Shown piece after piece: positions 42,560 to 52,826 of a stretch of 64,000 nucleotides of DNA. The position numbers and the translations under genes are program-made. The stretch is from NCBI RefSeq assembly GCF_000974785.1, contig NZ_BBWV01000001.1, forward strand, positions 992,001-1,056,000, in the 5' to 3' direction. The notes under the pieces are model-generated. The model was given only the letters and a program-made list of their open reading frames with translations. It did not search any database and was not told the DNA's origin. The first letter of the stretch is position 1; the number at the start of each line of letters is the position of its first letter. Source of the DNA: Flavihumibacter petaseus NBRC 106054. Lineage in GTDB: Bacteria > Bacteroidota > Bacteroidia > Chitinophagales > Chitinophagaceae.

Positions 42560-44020
42560 TCAGTCACGGTAATTCAATGCCGGCTTCCGGTCACCTAACA
42601 GTGGCATATAGCGGAAGTCTGATCCCCTGCTGGTGGAAAATTCCGACGTAGCCTGACGGATCAACTCCGGCTGCTGAAAAAGGTCGATGGCGGTCAACGT
42701 CATTGTTTTCGCAGCTACCATCATGCCCTTCGTGCCAATTTCCGTGCCGCCGCAGGCAACTGCCTGCCAGCTGTGAGCCGGTGTTCCCGGCACCCATGTA
42801 GCGGCATACAAACCTACTGTCGGAACATTCCAGCTGACGTCTCCAACATCTGTAGAGCCGGGAGAAGGGTTATCAGGCTTTTGCAGTGGTTTGATTGAAC
42901 GGGCTGTAGTAAGCGCGGGCGCGGCGAAACCAAGGGTTGACTGGATTTTTTGTGCGAAGGCCATTTCTTCAGGTGAATAGTCCACGCCGCCTATTGTTTC
43001 AAAATTCTGCTGCATTACAGCCGCAAGTGTCTTATTCAACAGCATATCATAAGTACCGCCAATAATTTCATACTCTACCCGGGTCTCCGTACCTATCGCA
43101 GCGCCTTCAGCAGCTTTTACTATCCTGTCAAAAATGCCTTTCACCACTTCGCGGCTTGGATGACGGGCATAATAGTAGACCTCCGCGAAATCAGGAACTA
43201 CATTAGGTGCTTTTCCCCCATTGGTAATCACATAATGGATACGCGACTCAGCCGGAACATGCTCCCGCATCATGTTGACCATATTATCCATGGCTTCAAC
43301 ACCATCCAATGCAGAACGACCTTTTTCAGGTGAAGCCGCTGCGTGTGCCGACTGTCCGTAAAACCGGAATTTTGCGCTCTTGTTGGCCAGTGCTCCCTGC
43401 AGGTTAATCATGTTTTCACTGCCGGGGTGCCAATGGATCACAACATCAACGTCTTTAAACAAGCCCTCCCTTACCATATATACTTTGCCCGAGCCACCCT
43501 CTTCTGCCGGTGTACCAAACACCTTTACCGTTCCCTTGATTTTTCCTGCAGCCATCAGCCTGCTGATCTCAATACCGGCAGCAACAGAAGCAGTTCCAAA
43601 AAGGTGATGCCCGCATCCATGACCCGCTGTACGGCCTTCAGCCGGAAGTTTTTCGGGTAGGGCTTGTTGTGAAAGCCCGGGCAGTGCATCAAACTCTGCG
43701 AGGATACCGATCACCGGACTGCCGGAACCATATGTCGCAACGAAAGCAGTTGGTATTCCGGCTACGCCGGCTTCCACAGAAAATCCATGCTGACTCAGCG
43801 TCTGCTGCAACAGTGTTGAACTTTTCACCTCCTTATAGCCCAATTCTGAATAGTCCCAGATTTTAAAGGATATCTCTTTATATTGTTCATAGTCCTTTCC
43901 GAGGTCCAGCACCGCAGATTGCTTCAATGCAGTCAACTGCCGTGACGTTTTCTGCGCGAACAACGGAAAGGAAAAAACAGAAACTGTGAAAAGAGCAGCG
44001 ATCAGGCTGGCTTTCGTCAT
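42560..44020 (-). CDS. M20-family amidohydrolase, AbgB-like, secreted
   Basis: 486 residues from the ATG at 44018-44020; a TTG at 44039-44041 would only lengthen the leader. The signal peptide is ASLIAALFTVSVFSFPLFAQ. Metal-binding motifs are GHGCGHHLFG, EEGGSGK and VDVVIHWHPG. The dimerisation domain starts near AKFRFYGQSAHAAASPEKG. It matches the AbgB/aminoacyl-aminohydrolase group that splits p-aminobenzoyl-glutamate or N-acyl amino acids. The start codon is next to the long-frame start of the divergent hydrolase, so the true hydrolase start must lie further in. It ends one base from the ricT stop. Confidence 0.9.
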   Translation of the reverse strand: MTKASLIAALFTVSVFSFPLFAQKTSRQLTALKQSAVLDLGKDYEQYKEISFKIWDYSELGYKEVKSSTLLQQTLSQHGFSVEAGVAGIPTAFVATYGSGSPVIGILAEFDALPGLSQQALPEKLPAEGRTAGHGCGHHLFGTASVAAGIEISRLMAAGKIKGTVKVFGTPAEEGGSGKVYMVREGLFKDVDVVIHWHPGSENMINLQGALANKSAKFRFYGQSAHAAASPEKGRSALDGVEAMDNMVNMMREHVPAESRIHYVITNGGKAPNVVPDFAEVYYYARHPSREVVKGIFDRIVKAAEGAAIGTETRVEYEIIGGTYDMLLNKTLAAVMQQNFETIGGVDYSPEEMAFAQKIQSTLGFAAPALTTARSIKPLQKPDNPSPGSTDVGDVSWNVPTVGLYAATWVPGTPAHSWQAVACGGTEIGTKGMMVAAKTMTLTAIDLFQQPELIRQATSEFSTSRGSDFRYMPLLGDRKPALNYRD

Positions 44021-44053
44021 ATGCGCCGGTTTAGTGTACAATATAAATCATTT

Positions 44054-44893
44054 ATGAAAAGATCACTGGCTGTATTGCTGGTTGTGATGATCAGCTGGCT
44101 TGTATTTGCACAAAGCTGTATGACCTTCCGCACACCGGATAAAAAGTCGGTGGCCGCGTTCCGTGAAGATGGGATTTACTTGAAAACGTTCACGCGAAAA
44201 CAGGAGGGTCATCATATCCACTATGTTCAAACGGGTAGCGACACCCTCCCGACGTTATTCTTTGTGCATGGAACTCCCGGTAGCTGGACGGCCTTTGAAC
44301 CATACCTCCGCGACTCTTTGTTACGAACAAAATATCGTCTGATCAGCATCGACAGGCCTGGCTTTGGATATAGCGATTATGGTGCCCCTATGGATTTGCC
44401 ATCGCAATCGCTTTTAATGGGACCGGTAATATTGTCATTAAAAAACAGCAAGCCATTCTGGCTGGTGGGTCATTCGCTTGGTGGTCCGATGATTATTCAG
44501 CTGGAGCTTGATTTTCCAACACTTGCAGACGGCCTGGTGATTATTTCCGGCAGCATTGATCCTGCGGCCGAGAAGCCTGAAAAATGGCGTCCTGTTTTGT
44601 TCAAAACACCCTTGAACCTGTTTGTTCCCGGCGCCATGCGGCCCTCCAACGAAGAATTGTGGTACCTCAAATCTGACCTGGTGGAATTAAAAGAAAGGCT
44701 GGGCCGGCTGCAATGTCCCGTAGTTTTTATTCATGGGAAACAGGATACATGGGTTCCGCCAATAAATGTGGACTATGGACTGAAAATGATGACCGGGAGT
44801 TCCCGCATCGACACGATCTGGCTGGAAGGGAATCACTTTATTCCATGGACGAGATTCAGCCAGATCAGGGATGTATTATATCACCTTTACTGA
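44054..44893 (+). CDS. Alpha/beta-hydrolase-fold protein, probably exported
   Basis: 279 residues from the ATG at 44054; the frame is open to 44021, but that start abuts the divergent M20 gene. The hydrophobic N-terminus (LAVLLVVMISWLVFAQSC) is a signal peptide, perhaps a lipoprotein signal with a weak lipobox. The hydrolase core has the oxyanion loop FVHGTPGSW, nucleophile GHSLGG, acid residue in HGKQDTWVPP and histidine in EGNHFIPW. The substrate is unknown. A hairpin lies just past the stop. Confidence 0.85.
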   Translation: MKRSLAVLLVVMISWLVFAQSCMTFRTPDKKSVAAFREDGIYLKTFTRKQEGHHIHYVQTGSDTLPTLFFVHGTPGSWTAFEPYLRDSLLRTKYRLISIDRPGFGYSDYGAPMDLPSQSLLMGPVILSLKNSKPFWLVGHSLGGPMIIQLELDFPTLADGLVIISGSIDPAAEKPEKWRPVLFKTPLNLFVPGAMRPSNEELWYLKSDLVELKERLGRLQCPVVFIHGKQDTWVPPINVDYGLKMMTGSSRIDTIWLEGNHFIPWTRFSQIRDVLYHLY

Positions 44894-44895
44894 AA

Positions 44896-44922
44896 TAAAA
44901 AAGGGGTTGCCCTGGCAACCCC
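44896..44922 (-). terminator. Terminator between convergent hydrolase and AIM24 genes
   Basis: GGGGTTGCC at 44903-44911 and GGCAACCCC at 44914-44922 form a 9-bp stem. On the minus strand it is followed by a T-run (44896-44902). The hairpin also lies just past the plus-strand stop. Confidence 0.8.
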
Positions 44923-44944
44923 TGTAAAAAAACTTCAGCTTCTC

Positions 44945-45742
44945 TTACCAGCCATCACCGTCGAGCATATTGCCGAGTCCGCCAAGAATTCCGCCTTCTT
45001 CCTTGCGGGTTGTTGTACCGTATTGCAGCACGCGGCTGGCCAGCCTGCTGATCGGTAGTGTCTGGACCCAAACCGTACCTGGCCCGCGAAGGGTTGCAAA
45101 GAAAAGTCCTTCCCCACCAAAAATGGTATTGCGGACACCGCCCACATACTGGATATCAAAATCGACTGTCTGGGTATAGGCTACTACGCAACCAGTATCA
45201 AGCTTCAGCGTTTCGCCGGGTTGTAATTCCCTGGCGAAAACATGCCCTCCGGCATGTACGAAAGCCATTCCATCACCTTCAAGTTTCTGCATAATAAAAC
45301 CTTCACCACCGAAGATTCCGGTGCCGAGTTTCCGTTGCAATGCGATGCCGACGCTTACGCCTTTTGCTGCACAAAGAAAGGCATCCTTCTGACAGATCAC
45401 CCGTCCACCCAGCTGCAACAGATCGAGGGGGATGATCTTGCCGGGGTAGGGAGAAGCAAAACTAACCCGCTTCTTGCCATGGCTTTGGTTCGTGAAAGTG
45501 GTCATAAAAAGGCTCTCCCCTGTAAGCACCCTCTTTCCGGCGCTGACAAGCTTTCCGAGCAGACCACCACCAGAGGTTTGTTTGGAACCGTCACCAAAAA
45601 TTGTAGCCATCTGGATGCCATCATCCATCATCATGAAACTGCCGCTTTCAGCTACTGCGGTTTCCTGTGGATCAAGCTCCACTTCTACATATTGCATTTC
45701 TTCGCCAAATATCCTGTAATCAATTTCGTGGTTGGTGCGCAT
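44945..45742 (-). CDS. TIGR00266/AIM24-family protein
   Basis: 265 residues with the beta-rich AIM24 fold: [70 protein letters not shown] and [22 protein letters not shown]. The tail is Gly-rich. The family is widespread in bacteria and mitochondria, and its biochemical role is unknown. The ATG at 45740-45742 is clear. There is no signal peptide. It appears to be a single-gene unit between two hairpins. Confidence 0.9.
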   Translation of the reverse strand: MRTNHEIDYRIFGEEMQYVEVELDPQETAVAESGSFMMMDDGIQMATIFGDGSKQTSGGGLLGKLVSAGKRVLTGESLFMTTFTNQSHGKKRVSFASPYPGKIIPLDLLQLGGRVICQKDAFLCAAKGVSVGIALQRKLGTGIFGGEGFIMQKLEGDGMAFVHAGGHVFARELQPGETLKLDTGCVVAYTQTVDFDIQYVGGVRNTIFGGEGLFFATLRGPGTVWVQTLPISRLASRVLQYGTTTRKEEGGILGGLGNMLDGDGW

Positions 45743-45773
45743 GAATTTTCATTTAGTTGCTAGATGTAAACAA

Positions 45774-45812
45774 CCATCCATTGGTTGCGTGAACAACGCC
45801 GCCAATGGATGG
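45774..45812 (-). terminator. 11-bp perfect inverted repeat after the RND operon
   Basis: CCATCCATTGG at 45774-45784 pairs with CCAATGGATGG at 45802-45812, with an inner GTTG/CAAC stem. On the minus strand it lies 37 nt past the RND stop and is followed by TTGTTTAC, so it is probably the operon terminator. Confidence 0.6.
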
Positions 45813-45849
45813 AAGGTCAAAAATAAGGATCGTCACTATTAATTGGTAA

Positions 45850-48800
45850 TCAGAACCAGCTTCCTACAAAAGCGTCGTTTACTTTTGCATCGGAATTTCT
45901 TTCCAGTCTTCTTCTTCTGCGGTTAACCTTCACCCGCTGTACGAATGCCGTCAGGATCATCAGCAATCCAAAGAGCAGGGTTGCAGGAGGAATTCCCATA
46001 AAGCTGATCCATTTGCCACCAAACATCCGCCGCATCGGCCGCCGCAGCCTTTCGGCAATCAGGTACATCGACGGCACGATCACCAGCGTCATGAAGAATG
46101 CGAAAGCGAGGCCAAATATGATCGTCCAGCTCAGTGGCTTCCAGAACGCAACGTTGTCGCCACCGAAGAAAATATTCGGATTGAGTTCAGAGAACAGTTT
46201 GATGAAGTTGATATTGAAACCCACCGCAATAGGAATGAATCCGAGGATCGCGGCCAATGCAGTCAGCAATACCGGGATGATCCTGGTTTTACCAGCCTGA
46301 ATTACAGCTTCCCGCGTCTTTAACCCGCGGCTACGAAGTTCTTCTGCAAACTCTATCACAAGGATCCCGTTCTTTACCACGATACCGGCGAGTCCCACAA
46401 TACCAAGACCTGTCATGAGAACCGAAGCGGTCATGCCGAAGGCTGCAAAACCCAGGAGAACACCGATCACACTAAAGATGATCTCTGTCAGGATAATGAT
46501 CGACTTGCTCACCGAGTTGAACTGCAATACGAGTGTCAGCAGGATGAGTCCGAGTGCAATAAAGAGCGCTTTCATAAGGAATGCACCAGTTTCTGCCTGC
46601 TGCTCCCCTTCACCGGTCTGTTTGATGGTAACACCATCTGATTTGCCGTGGAAATTCTCTATATGCTGCGCGATCACCTGGTTCACTGCAGTGGCGTTAT
46701 ACCCCTGCGTAGTCAATACGTTTGACCGGATCGTGATCATCCTTTTCTGGTTCTTCCGCTTTACGCTGCCGAACGTGCTGCTGGGCTCAACCTTCACCAG
46801 CGCACCGATGGGAATGTCTTTTACCGCTCCCCCACTCGCCATATCCCGGAAGGAGATCCGCATGTTCAGGAGGCTGGAGAGATCTTTTCGCTGCAGTTCA
46901 TTATTGCGCAACTGAATCTTATATTCTTCCTTGCCTTCCTTGATCTTCGAAACCTCCCGGCCAAAAAGGGCAGTACGGATGGCTTGTCCAACCTGTGCAC
47001 TTGAAACACCCTGTATCAATGCCCTTTCCCGATCAACCGTGAGCGTGATCTCGGGGTTATTGAGATCCACATCCATTTTAAGTTCTTCCACACCGGGCAC
47101 ATGAATGGAGTCGAGATAGTTCTTGAGATTTACCGCAGTATGTACGAGGTTATCAAAGTTTTCACTGGCCACTTCGATATTCACCGGCGGATCAGTGGGA
47201 GGACCGCCGCTTTCCTGGTCAACGCTGATCTCTGCTCCGGGAATACCCGTCATCGCACCACGGATCTTGTCGAGGTACGGCCTTGTACTCTTTCCGTGAC
47301 GTTTTTCATATTCAACGAAAGACACCTGGATCCGCCCCAGTTCACTGCGGGTACTTCTGTCACCGGAAGCAGGATCGCTTGCTCCAATGGCAACGTTGGA
47401 AATAACACTTTCCACCAACGGATTGGTTTTGCCTTTCTGGTTATCAACATCAAGGATCTTGTATACGCGGTTCTCGAGTACCCGCGTAACACTGTCTGTA
47501 TACTCAACCCTGGTTCCCACCGGCAGCTTCAGGTATACATAGATCTGGTTGGGATCTGCTTTGGGAAAGAATTCTATGCCAACCCATCCGGTTGCAATGG
47601 AAGCGCCAAATATGAAAATGGATAACAGGAGTAATGCTACAGTACCGAGCAACAGGTGAACAGGACGCCATCCTTTCAATGCCCAGCGCAACAGGTTTTC
47701 ATAATGACTCATGATCCAGGGCAGCACGCGGTTCTGGAAGGCGTGAATGGCATCTTCCAGCACAAAGCGGTTCAGCAGGATCAGGAGCATAATAAAGATG
47801 AGGAAGTTCCCGAAGAACGTGGCACCCATCAGGTCAAGCAAAATGCCTGCGCCGATCGGAATCCAGAAGGATGGCTTCCTGAAGATCGCACTCTTTGGTT
47901 CTTTGGCACCCTCCGGATGGTTCATGAAATCTACCGCAAATACCGGGTTCATAATAAAGGCCACCACCAGCGATGCTGCCAGTGTGAAGATGAGCATCGC
48001 TGGAAGGTATACCATGAAGCGGCCGATAATACCCGGCCAGAACAGCAGGGGAAAGAAAGGTGCCAGGGTAGTCAGCGTACCGGCAAGTACCGGGATGAAC
48101 ACTTCACCCGCCGCCATTTTTGTGGCTCTTTCCACGCGCAGCCGTCCATGTCCTTCCGTAAAGATCCGGTGGGTATTCTCAATCACCACGATGGCGTCAT
48201 CCACAATAATCCCAAGACCGAATAGAAGTGCGAACAAAACCATGAAGTTGAGCGTCACGTGCGTGCCGATAATCAGGTCTGCTACCGGCAGGAACACAAA
48301 GGCCACGAACATACTCAGCGGTACACTGAGTGCCACAAAGAAGGCATTGGTGACGCCCATAAAAAACATCAGTACAATGAGTACCAGGATAAAACCGATA
48401 ACAATACTGTTTACCAGTTCATTAAAGGATGCTTTTGTTTTGATACTCTGGTCACCGGTCACGACAGCTTTAAGGTCCTCGGGATATAACACACCCCTGG
48501 CTTCTTTAACCATTTTCTGAACAGCTTCGCTGGTCTCGATCAGGTTCTCCCCACTTCTTTTGATGACGTTAAGCGTCACCACATTCTTTCCATCCAGGCG
48601 GGCGAAACTTTCCACATCCTTGGTGGTATCCTTGATTACAGCAATGTCTTTCAGGTAGATCGGGTAACCGCCAGTGTTCCGCACGATAACCTTTTCGATA
48701 TCATAGGAAGTTTTGAACTGTCCTTTCAGCTGCAGGTTCCGCTTCATTGTACCCACATCGAGAAGGCCGCCGGAGATATCCATATTCTCACGCGCAACAG

Positions 48801-49458
48801 CATTGGCGATATCATCAAAAGTGATACCGGCACTTTGCATGCGATAGTTATCAACATTGATCTGAAACTCCCGCTCCGGGGCACCGACAATGTCGATCCG
48901 GTTGATCTGCGGGATCTCTTCCAGCTTGTCTTTCACGTCATCAGCGAACTTCTTCAGGCGCAACATGTCATAGTTGCCGCTTAGGTTCACATACATGATG
49001 GGCATGTCACTGAGGTTCACTTCCAGGGCCGTAGGCTCTTCCGTAAGGTCTGTGGGAAGATCCTGTTTTGCCTTGTCAATCGCGTCCTTTACTTTCTGGA
49101 GGGCGATATCTGTTTTTACTTCAGTGTCAAACTCCACCACAATGGCTGAATAATCCTGTTGTGATGTACTGGTAAATTTTTTGATCTTGGCCCCTGTAAT
49201 ACCCTTGATCTGCTTTTCGATCGGCCGGGTGACGAGGTTCTCGATGTCTTTGGGTGAGTTTCCCACGTAAATTGTCTGTACATAGATCGTGGGGATCACG
49301 ATATCCGGGAATTGTTCCTTCGGCAAGGTTGTGAACTGGAATATTCCCGCGAGGGTAAAGAACAACATGATCAGGTAGATGGCCACCTTGTTGTTGATCG
49401 CCCATGAAGTTGGTTTAAACTCTTTAAATTTTCCCGTTAGTTTTTCTAAAGCGCTCAT
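45850..49458 (-). CDS. RND efflux transporter, inner-membrane permease
   Basis: 1202 residues, AcrB-like (HAE1). The first transmembrane helix is near 25-45. The proton-relay aspartates are D420 and D421 in GIIVDDAIVVIENTHR, and the relay lysine is in AGIVVKNGILVIEFAEELRSRG. Porter-domain motifs include FTSTSQQDYSAIVVEF. It is about 150 residues longer than AcrB. Part of the excess is a segment at about 527-568 with two extra hydrophobic helices (IPIGAGILLDLMGATFFG, NFLIFIMLLILLNRF) between the two halves. It is the last gene of the tetR, tolC, adaptor, permease operon. The substrates are unknown. Confidence 0.95.
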   Translation of the reverse strand: MSALEKLTGKFKEFKPTSWAINNKVAIYLIMLFFTLAGIFQFTTLPKEQFPDIVIPTIYVQTIYVGNSPKDIENLVTRPIEKQIKGITGAKIKKFTSTSQQDYSAIVVEFDTEVKTDIALQKVKDAIDKAKQDLPTDLTEEPTALEVNLSDMPIMYVNLSGNYDMLRLKKFADDVKDKLEEIPQINRIDIVGAPEREFQINVDNYRMQSAGITFDDIANAVARENMDISGGLLDVGTMKRNLQLKGQFKTSYDIEKVIVRNTGGYPIYLKDIAVIKDTTKDVESFARLDGKNVVTLNVIKRSGENLIETSEAVQKMVKEARGVLYPEDLKAVVTGDQSIKTKASFNELVNSIVIGFILVLIVLMFFMGVTNAFFVALSVPLSMFVAFVFLPVADLIIGTHVTLNFMVLFALLFGLGIIVDDAIVVIENTHRIFTEGHGRLRVERATKMAAGEVFIPVLAGTLTTLAPFFPLLFWPGIIGRFMVYLPAMLIFTLAASLVVAFIMNPVFAVDFMNHPEGAKEPKSAIFRKPSFWIPIGAGILLDLMGATFFGNFLIFIMLLILLNRFVLEDAIHAFQNRVLPWIMSHYENLLRWALKGWRPVHLLLGTVALLLLSIFIFGASIATGWVGIEFFPKADPNQIYVYLKLPVGTRVEYTDSVTRVLENRVYKILDVDNQKGKTNPLVESVISNVAIGASDPASGDRSTRSELGRIQVSFVEYEKRHGKSTRPYLDKIRGAMTGIPGAEISVDQESGGPPTDPPVNIEVASENFDNLVHTAVNLKNYLDSIHVPGVEELKMDVDLNNPEITLTVDRERALIQGVSSAQVGQAIRTALFGREVSKIKEGKEEYKIQLRNNELQRKDLSSLLNMRISFRDMASGGAVKDIPIGALVKVEPSSTFGSVKRKNQKRMITIRSNVLTTQGYNATAVNQVIAQHIENFHGKSDGVTIKQTGEGEQQAETGAFLMKALFIALGLILLTLVLQFNSVSKSIIILTEIIFSVIGVLLGFAAFGMTASVLMTGLGIVGLAGIVVKNGILVIEFAEELRSRGLKTREAVIQAGKTRIIPVLLTALAAILGFIPIAVGFNINFIKLFSELNPNIFFGGDNVAFWKPLSWTIIFGLAFAFFMTLVIVPSMYLIAERLRRPMRRMFGGKWISFMGIPPATLLFGLLMILTAFVQRVKVNRRRRRLERNSDAKVNDAFVGSWF

Positions 49459-49496
49459 AGCATTTTTTTATCCGTTATGGGAAAGCCTGGCTATTG

Positions 49497-50723
49497 TTAA
49501 TTGGCACTGGTGGTTACAGCCTGTCCTTCGTAAAGACTCTGAAAGCCATCTGTAATGAGCTGGTCTCCTGATTGCAGTCCATCCTTCACTTCAACAATCT
49601 CTCCGTACAACTGACCTACGGCTACCTGTCTTTTGCGGGCAACAAGTTTGTTTCCTTCTTTTGCTGCTACCATCACAAATTTTCCTTTGTCATCACTCTG
49701 CAGTGTGTTCAGCGGAATGCTGATCACATCAGGAACAGAATAATCCTGGATCCTGACGATGGCGATCTGGTTGGGACGCAGGTCTTTATCATTGGGCAGT
49801 TTGCCTTCAACGGTAAAGGAACGGCTGGTATTCTCGATGAACTTGCTGGCGACATTGATAGTCGTGGTGATCTCCCGGTTATTGGATTCGGGAAGAACCA
49901 CTTTCATTTTGGTTCCCACGCCGACTTTACCGAGATAGTTCTCCGGCACCAGTACGCTGACCTTGAGGTCGGTATTGTTGATGATGCGAATACCAGTCGC
50001 AGTCATCGCTGCGCTTTGAGGGGAGAAGAACTCTCCTACCTTGATGTTCACCTGGTCTGCAATACCTGTCATTTCTGCGTATACATTCGCCATATTCACC
50101 TGTTCCTGGGCGAGCTGAACATTGGCTCTTGCTGCAGAAAGCTGACTTTGTAAAGCCTCTGCGTTCGTCTTTGCATTCAGCACCTGTACTTCAGTACCAA
50201 TATTCTGTTTCCAGAGATTCTGTTGTCTTTCGTAGATGCTTTTTGCCTGGTCCAGTTGTGCCTGGATACCACTAATCTGTTGTTGTGCTGCAGCCAGGTT
50301 CTGGCGTGCAATAGCATCATCGAGGCGAAGCAGCAACTGTCCTTTGTGCACCCGGTCACCATTTTTCACAAGAACAGCTTTTACCACACCACCCTGCCCA
50401 CGGGGAGAAACATAAACGACATTCATCGCGTCGATCTTTCCCTGCAGATCGATGGAGTGGCTGAAAATTCCCTTTTCAATATTGGTCAGTGCAACCAGTT
50501 TGGGTTTTGCCGGGATAGCATTGGGATCTTCATCCCTGATCTCTTTTTCCAGTTGCTGGATCTTTTCTGTGAGGCCGGCCTGTTGGGATTTCAGCTTCTC
50601 AAGGTCAGCTTTCTTTTTGTCGATAGGTTCCTTATTCGTTGCATTACATGCGGTCATCAGGGCCGCAATGGTAAGAACAGAAAGGAGTTTTATAGTCGTT
50701 TGCATATAGTGCTTTTTTGTCAT
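49497..50723 (-). CDS. RND efflux periplasmic adaptor (membrane-fusion protein)
   Basis: 408 residues from the ATG at 50721-50723; the ATG at 50703-50705 is also possible. The lipoprotein signal ends in IAALMTAC. A short coiled coil (KKADLEKLKSQQAGLTEKIQQ) precedes the lipoyl/barrel halves: IDAMNVVYVSPRGQGGVVKAVLV with GDRVHKGQLLLRLDD, then a long alpha-helical hairpin at about 150-220. The C-terminal beta-barrel and membrane-proximal domains follow (VSIPLNTLQSDDKGKFVMV). It links the permease to the TolC channel. Confidence 0.93.
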   Translation of the reverse strand: MTKKHYMQTTIKLLSVLTIAALMTACNATNKEPIDKKKADLEKLKSQQAGLTEKIQQLEKEIRDEDPNAIPAKPKLVALTNIEKGIFSHSIDLQGKIDAMNVVYVSPRGQGGVVKAVLVKNGDRVHKGQLLLRLDDAIARQNLAAAQQQISGIQAQLDQAKSIYERQQNLWKQNIGTEVQVLNAKTNAEALQSQLSAARANVQLAQEQVNMANVYAEMTGIADQVNIKVGEFFSPQSAAMTATGIRIINNTDLKVSVLVPENYLGKVGVGTKMKVVLPESNNREITTTINVASKFIENTSRSFTVEGKLPNDKDLRPNQIAIVRIQDYSVPDVISIPLNTLQSDDKGKFVMVAAKEGNKLVARKRQVAVGQLYGEIVEVKDGLQSGDQLITDGFQSLYEGQAVTTSAN

Positions 50724-50736
50724 TTTCAGAATGCGG

Positions 50737-52182
50737 TTACTGTACTTTTCCGATTGCTTTGAGGTAATCGATCTTGGCGACTGTAGCATCATAAAGGGCA
50801 GCAAAATAGTTGGTTTGCGCCAGCCTCAGTTCCGCCTGCGTCTGTGTAATTTCCGTATTGGAACCAAGCCCCTGGTCATATTTCAGCTTCGTCTGATCAA
50901 ACACGGCTTCTGCCACTTTCATATTGGAACGCTGCGCGTCAACAGCATATACTGCTGCTTTAAAGGTGTTCAGGGAACTGGCGACTTCATTGTCGATATT
51001 CAGCTTCATCATTTCCATGTCAAACTCAGTTTTCTTCACTGCCGACTTAGCCTGCCGGATAAGGGCATCTTTTCTGAATCCATCGAATATGGGCACATTG
51101 ATAGACACGCCGATCAGGCTATTGGCAAACCATTGCCCACCTGCACTGAAAAAATCGAATTGATTCCGCTGCGCTGCAGTATTGAGCTGACCAACGGCCG
51201 ATAAGGTAGGCAGGTAGCTCATTTTGTAACGCTTTACGTTGTATTCGTTCAGGCTTTTTCCAATTTCAAGCAACTGGTATTCACGGCGGTCCTGGTAATT
51301 GTACGCGGTGTCAAGGATCTCAGACTTGATGCGTTCTTCAGTAAGGTCTTCCGTCAGCACGATGCTGTCCCGGATTGGCATTCCCATAAGGAGCTTTAGA
51401 CCGTAGTAGCCATTGTCCATCTGTGTTTTTAACCGGAGACTGTCGGTACGCAGGTTGGTGAGGGTAACACTGACCTTGTCGACATCAAGTTTTTCAGCGA
51501 ACCCGTTTTTATAGATCTCCCGGGTATCGTGAAATAATTTCTCAAAACGTGCAATATTTTCATGCGAAAGTTCCAGCTGGTATTTTGCAATGAGCAGCTG
51601 GAAATACACTTTGTAAACATTCACGATTACATCCTGCTCCGTTACTTCGGCACTTTTCCTGGCAAAAGACATGGCAGCATCACGTGCCTGTAATCCGACA
51701 AAAACCTGCCCGTCAAAAAGCAGCTGATTGAGGGAAACCCCAATGGTTGATGTCCATTTCGTGCCGAACTGTGCGTTGATCAACCCATAGTCAGAGGGGG
51801 CAACGATCGTATTTCCGCTGCCATCTTTTACGCCCTGGTCAACCAGCACACCGTAGGTACCCATTGCAATAAAGTTGGGAAAGCTCTGAACGGCAACCTG
51901 CGGAAAATGGTTGATCCCTGCGGAACCATTTACCTGCGGCAAAGCGTTGGAAGTCACTTCACGGTTTACCTGGTGTTGAATCTGGATATCTTCGAGCGCC
52001 TTTCTTACCTGGTAGTTGTTTTTCCTTGCGTATTCTACAGCTTCTTTTGCGGAGAGCTGATGTATGGCTTTACCATCGGGCTGCTGTGCCGTTTGTGCGC
52101 TGGAGGTGATGGTCCATAAGCACAGGATCAAAAAGAGTACACTCTTATCAAATAACCCGGGCCATTTTCCTTTCATTTTCAT
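50737..52182 (-). CDS. TolC-family outer-membrane efflux protein
   Basis: 481 residues with a signal peptide (VLFLILCLWTITSSAQ). There are two outer-membrane efflux protein repeats of long helices, the first from HQLSAKEAVEYARKNNYQVRKALEDI and the second ending KLKYDQGLGSNTEITQTQAELRLAQTNYFAALYDATVAKIDYLKAIG, which is the classic TolC/OEP end motif. It forms the outer-membrane exit duct. It starts 11 nt after tetR and ends 13 nt ahead of the adaptor start. Confidence 0.94.
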   Translation of the reverse strand: MKMKGKWPGLFDKSVLFLILCLWTITSSAQTAQQPDGKAIHQLSAKEAVEYARKNNYQVRKALEDIQIQHQVNREVTSNALPQVNGSAGINHFPQVAVQSFPNFIAMGTYGVLVDQGVKDGSGNTIVAPSDYGLINAQFGTKWTSTIGVSLNQLLFDGQVFVGLQARDAAMSFARKSAEVTEQDVIVNVYKVYFQLLIAKYQLELSHENIARFEKLFHDTREIYKNGFAEKLDVDKVSVTLTNLRTDSLRLKTQMDNGYYGLKLLMGMPIRDSIVLTEDLTEERIKSEILDTAYNYQDRREYQLLEIGKSLNEYNVKRYKMSYLPTLSAVGQLNTAAQRNQFDFFSAGGQWFANSLIGVSINVPIFDGFRKDALIRQAKSAVKKTEFDMEMMKLNIDNEVASSLNTFKAAVYAVDAQRSNMKVAEAVFDQTKLKYDQGLGSNTEITQTQAELRLAQTNYFAALYDATVAKIDYLKAIGKVQ

Positions 52183-52193
52183 AACGATCTCAT

Positions 52194-52817
52194 TTAGGTC
52201 TTTTGTCTTTTTTGTTGGTACTTCAGAACCATTTTATAACCAGACTGGGTCACGATGCCGAAGAGATAATGTTCCAGTACTATTCTTTCGAGCTCGGCAA
52301 TAGTGAGTTTATGTTTGCTGTAAAAGGCAGGATCATAGGAGATCAGCATGCTTTCGATGCGGAATCGCGAAAGCACATCCACATTAATTTCCGGACGGTA
52401 CAGCCCGTCTTCAATTCCCCATAACAGGTTCTTCCTGATGACATTGAAGAGAAAATCGTTTTTGTGTTTCTCCAGCAGTGCGAACGCGTGCGGATGGTAT
52501 TTTTTAAGGTCAAACAGAACGACGGGGTTCATGGTACTCAACTGGATTTCAACCATATCCATTGCCCTGAACATTTCATCTATAGCATTTTCAGCTTCAT
52601 GCTGGTCATGCAGACAGGTAGATTCGGATTCCTGCAGCTTGAATAGTATAATGGCAGTAACGAGTTCATCCTTATCAGAAAAGTACTGGTAAATGGTCTT
52701 TTTACTGATACCCATGGCACTGGCGATGTCGTCCATACTGACACTCCGGATGCCGAACTGCATGAACAGTTCCTTCGTCTTGTAGAGAATACGATCTCTC
52801 TGGTCTAACTCAATCAT
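52194..52817 (-). CDS. TetR/AcrR-family transcriptional regulator of the efflux operon
   Basis: 207 residues from the ATG at 52815-52817. The open frame continues to 52973, but that part lies upstream of the promoter. The helix-turn-helix is RDRILYKTKELFMQFGIRSV followed by MDDIASAMGISKKTIYQYFSDKDEL. The C-terminal ligand-binding domain is poorly conserved, as usual. It is the first gene of the efflux operon. A perfect 9-bp inverted repeat (52836-52863) overlies the promoter, so negative autoregulation released by an efflux substrate is the likely control. Confidence 0.92.
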   Translation of the reverse strand: MIELDQRDRILYKTKELFMQFGIRSVSMDDIASAMGISKKTIYQYFSDKDELVTAIILFKLQESESTCLHDQHEAENAIDEMFRAMDMVEIQLSTMNPVVLFDLKKYHPHAFALLEKHKNDFLFNVIRKNLLWGIEDGLYRPEINVDVLSRFRIESMLISYDPAFYSKHKLTIAELERIVLEHYLFGIVTQSGYKMVLKYQQKRQKT

Positions 52818-52826
52818 TTCGGAGGA

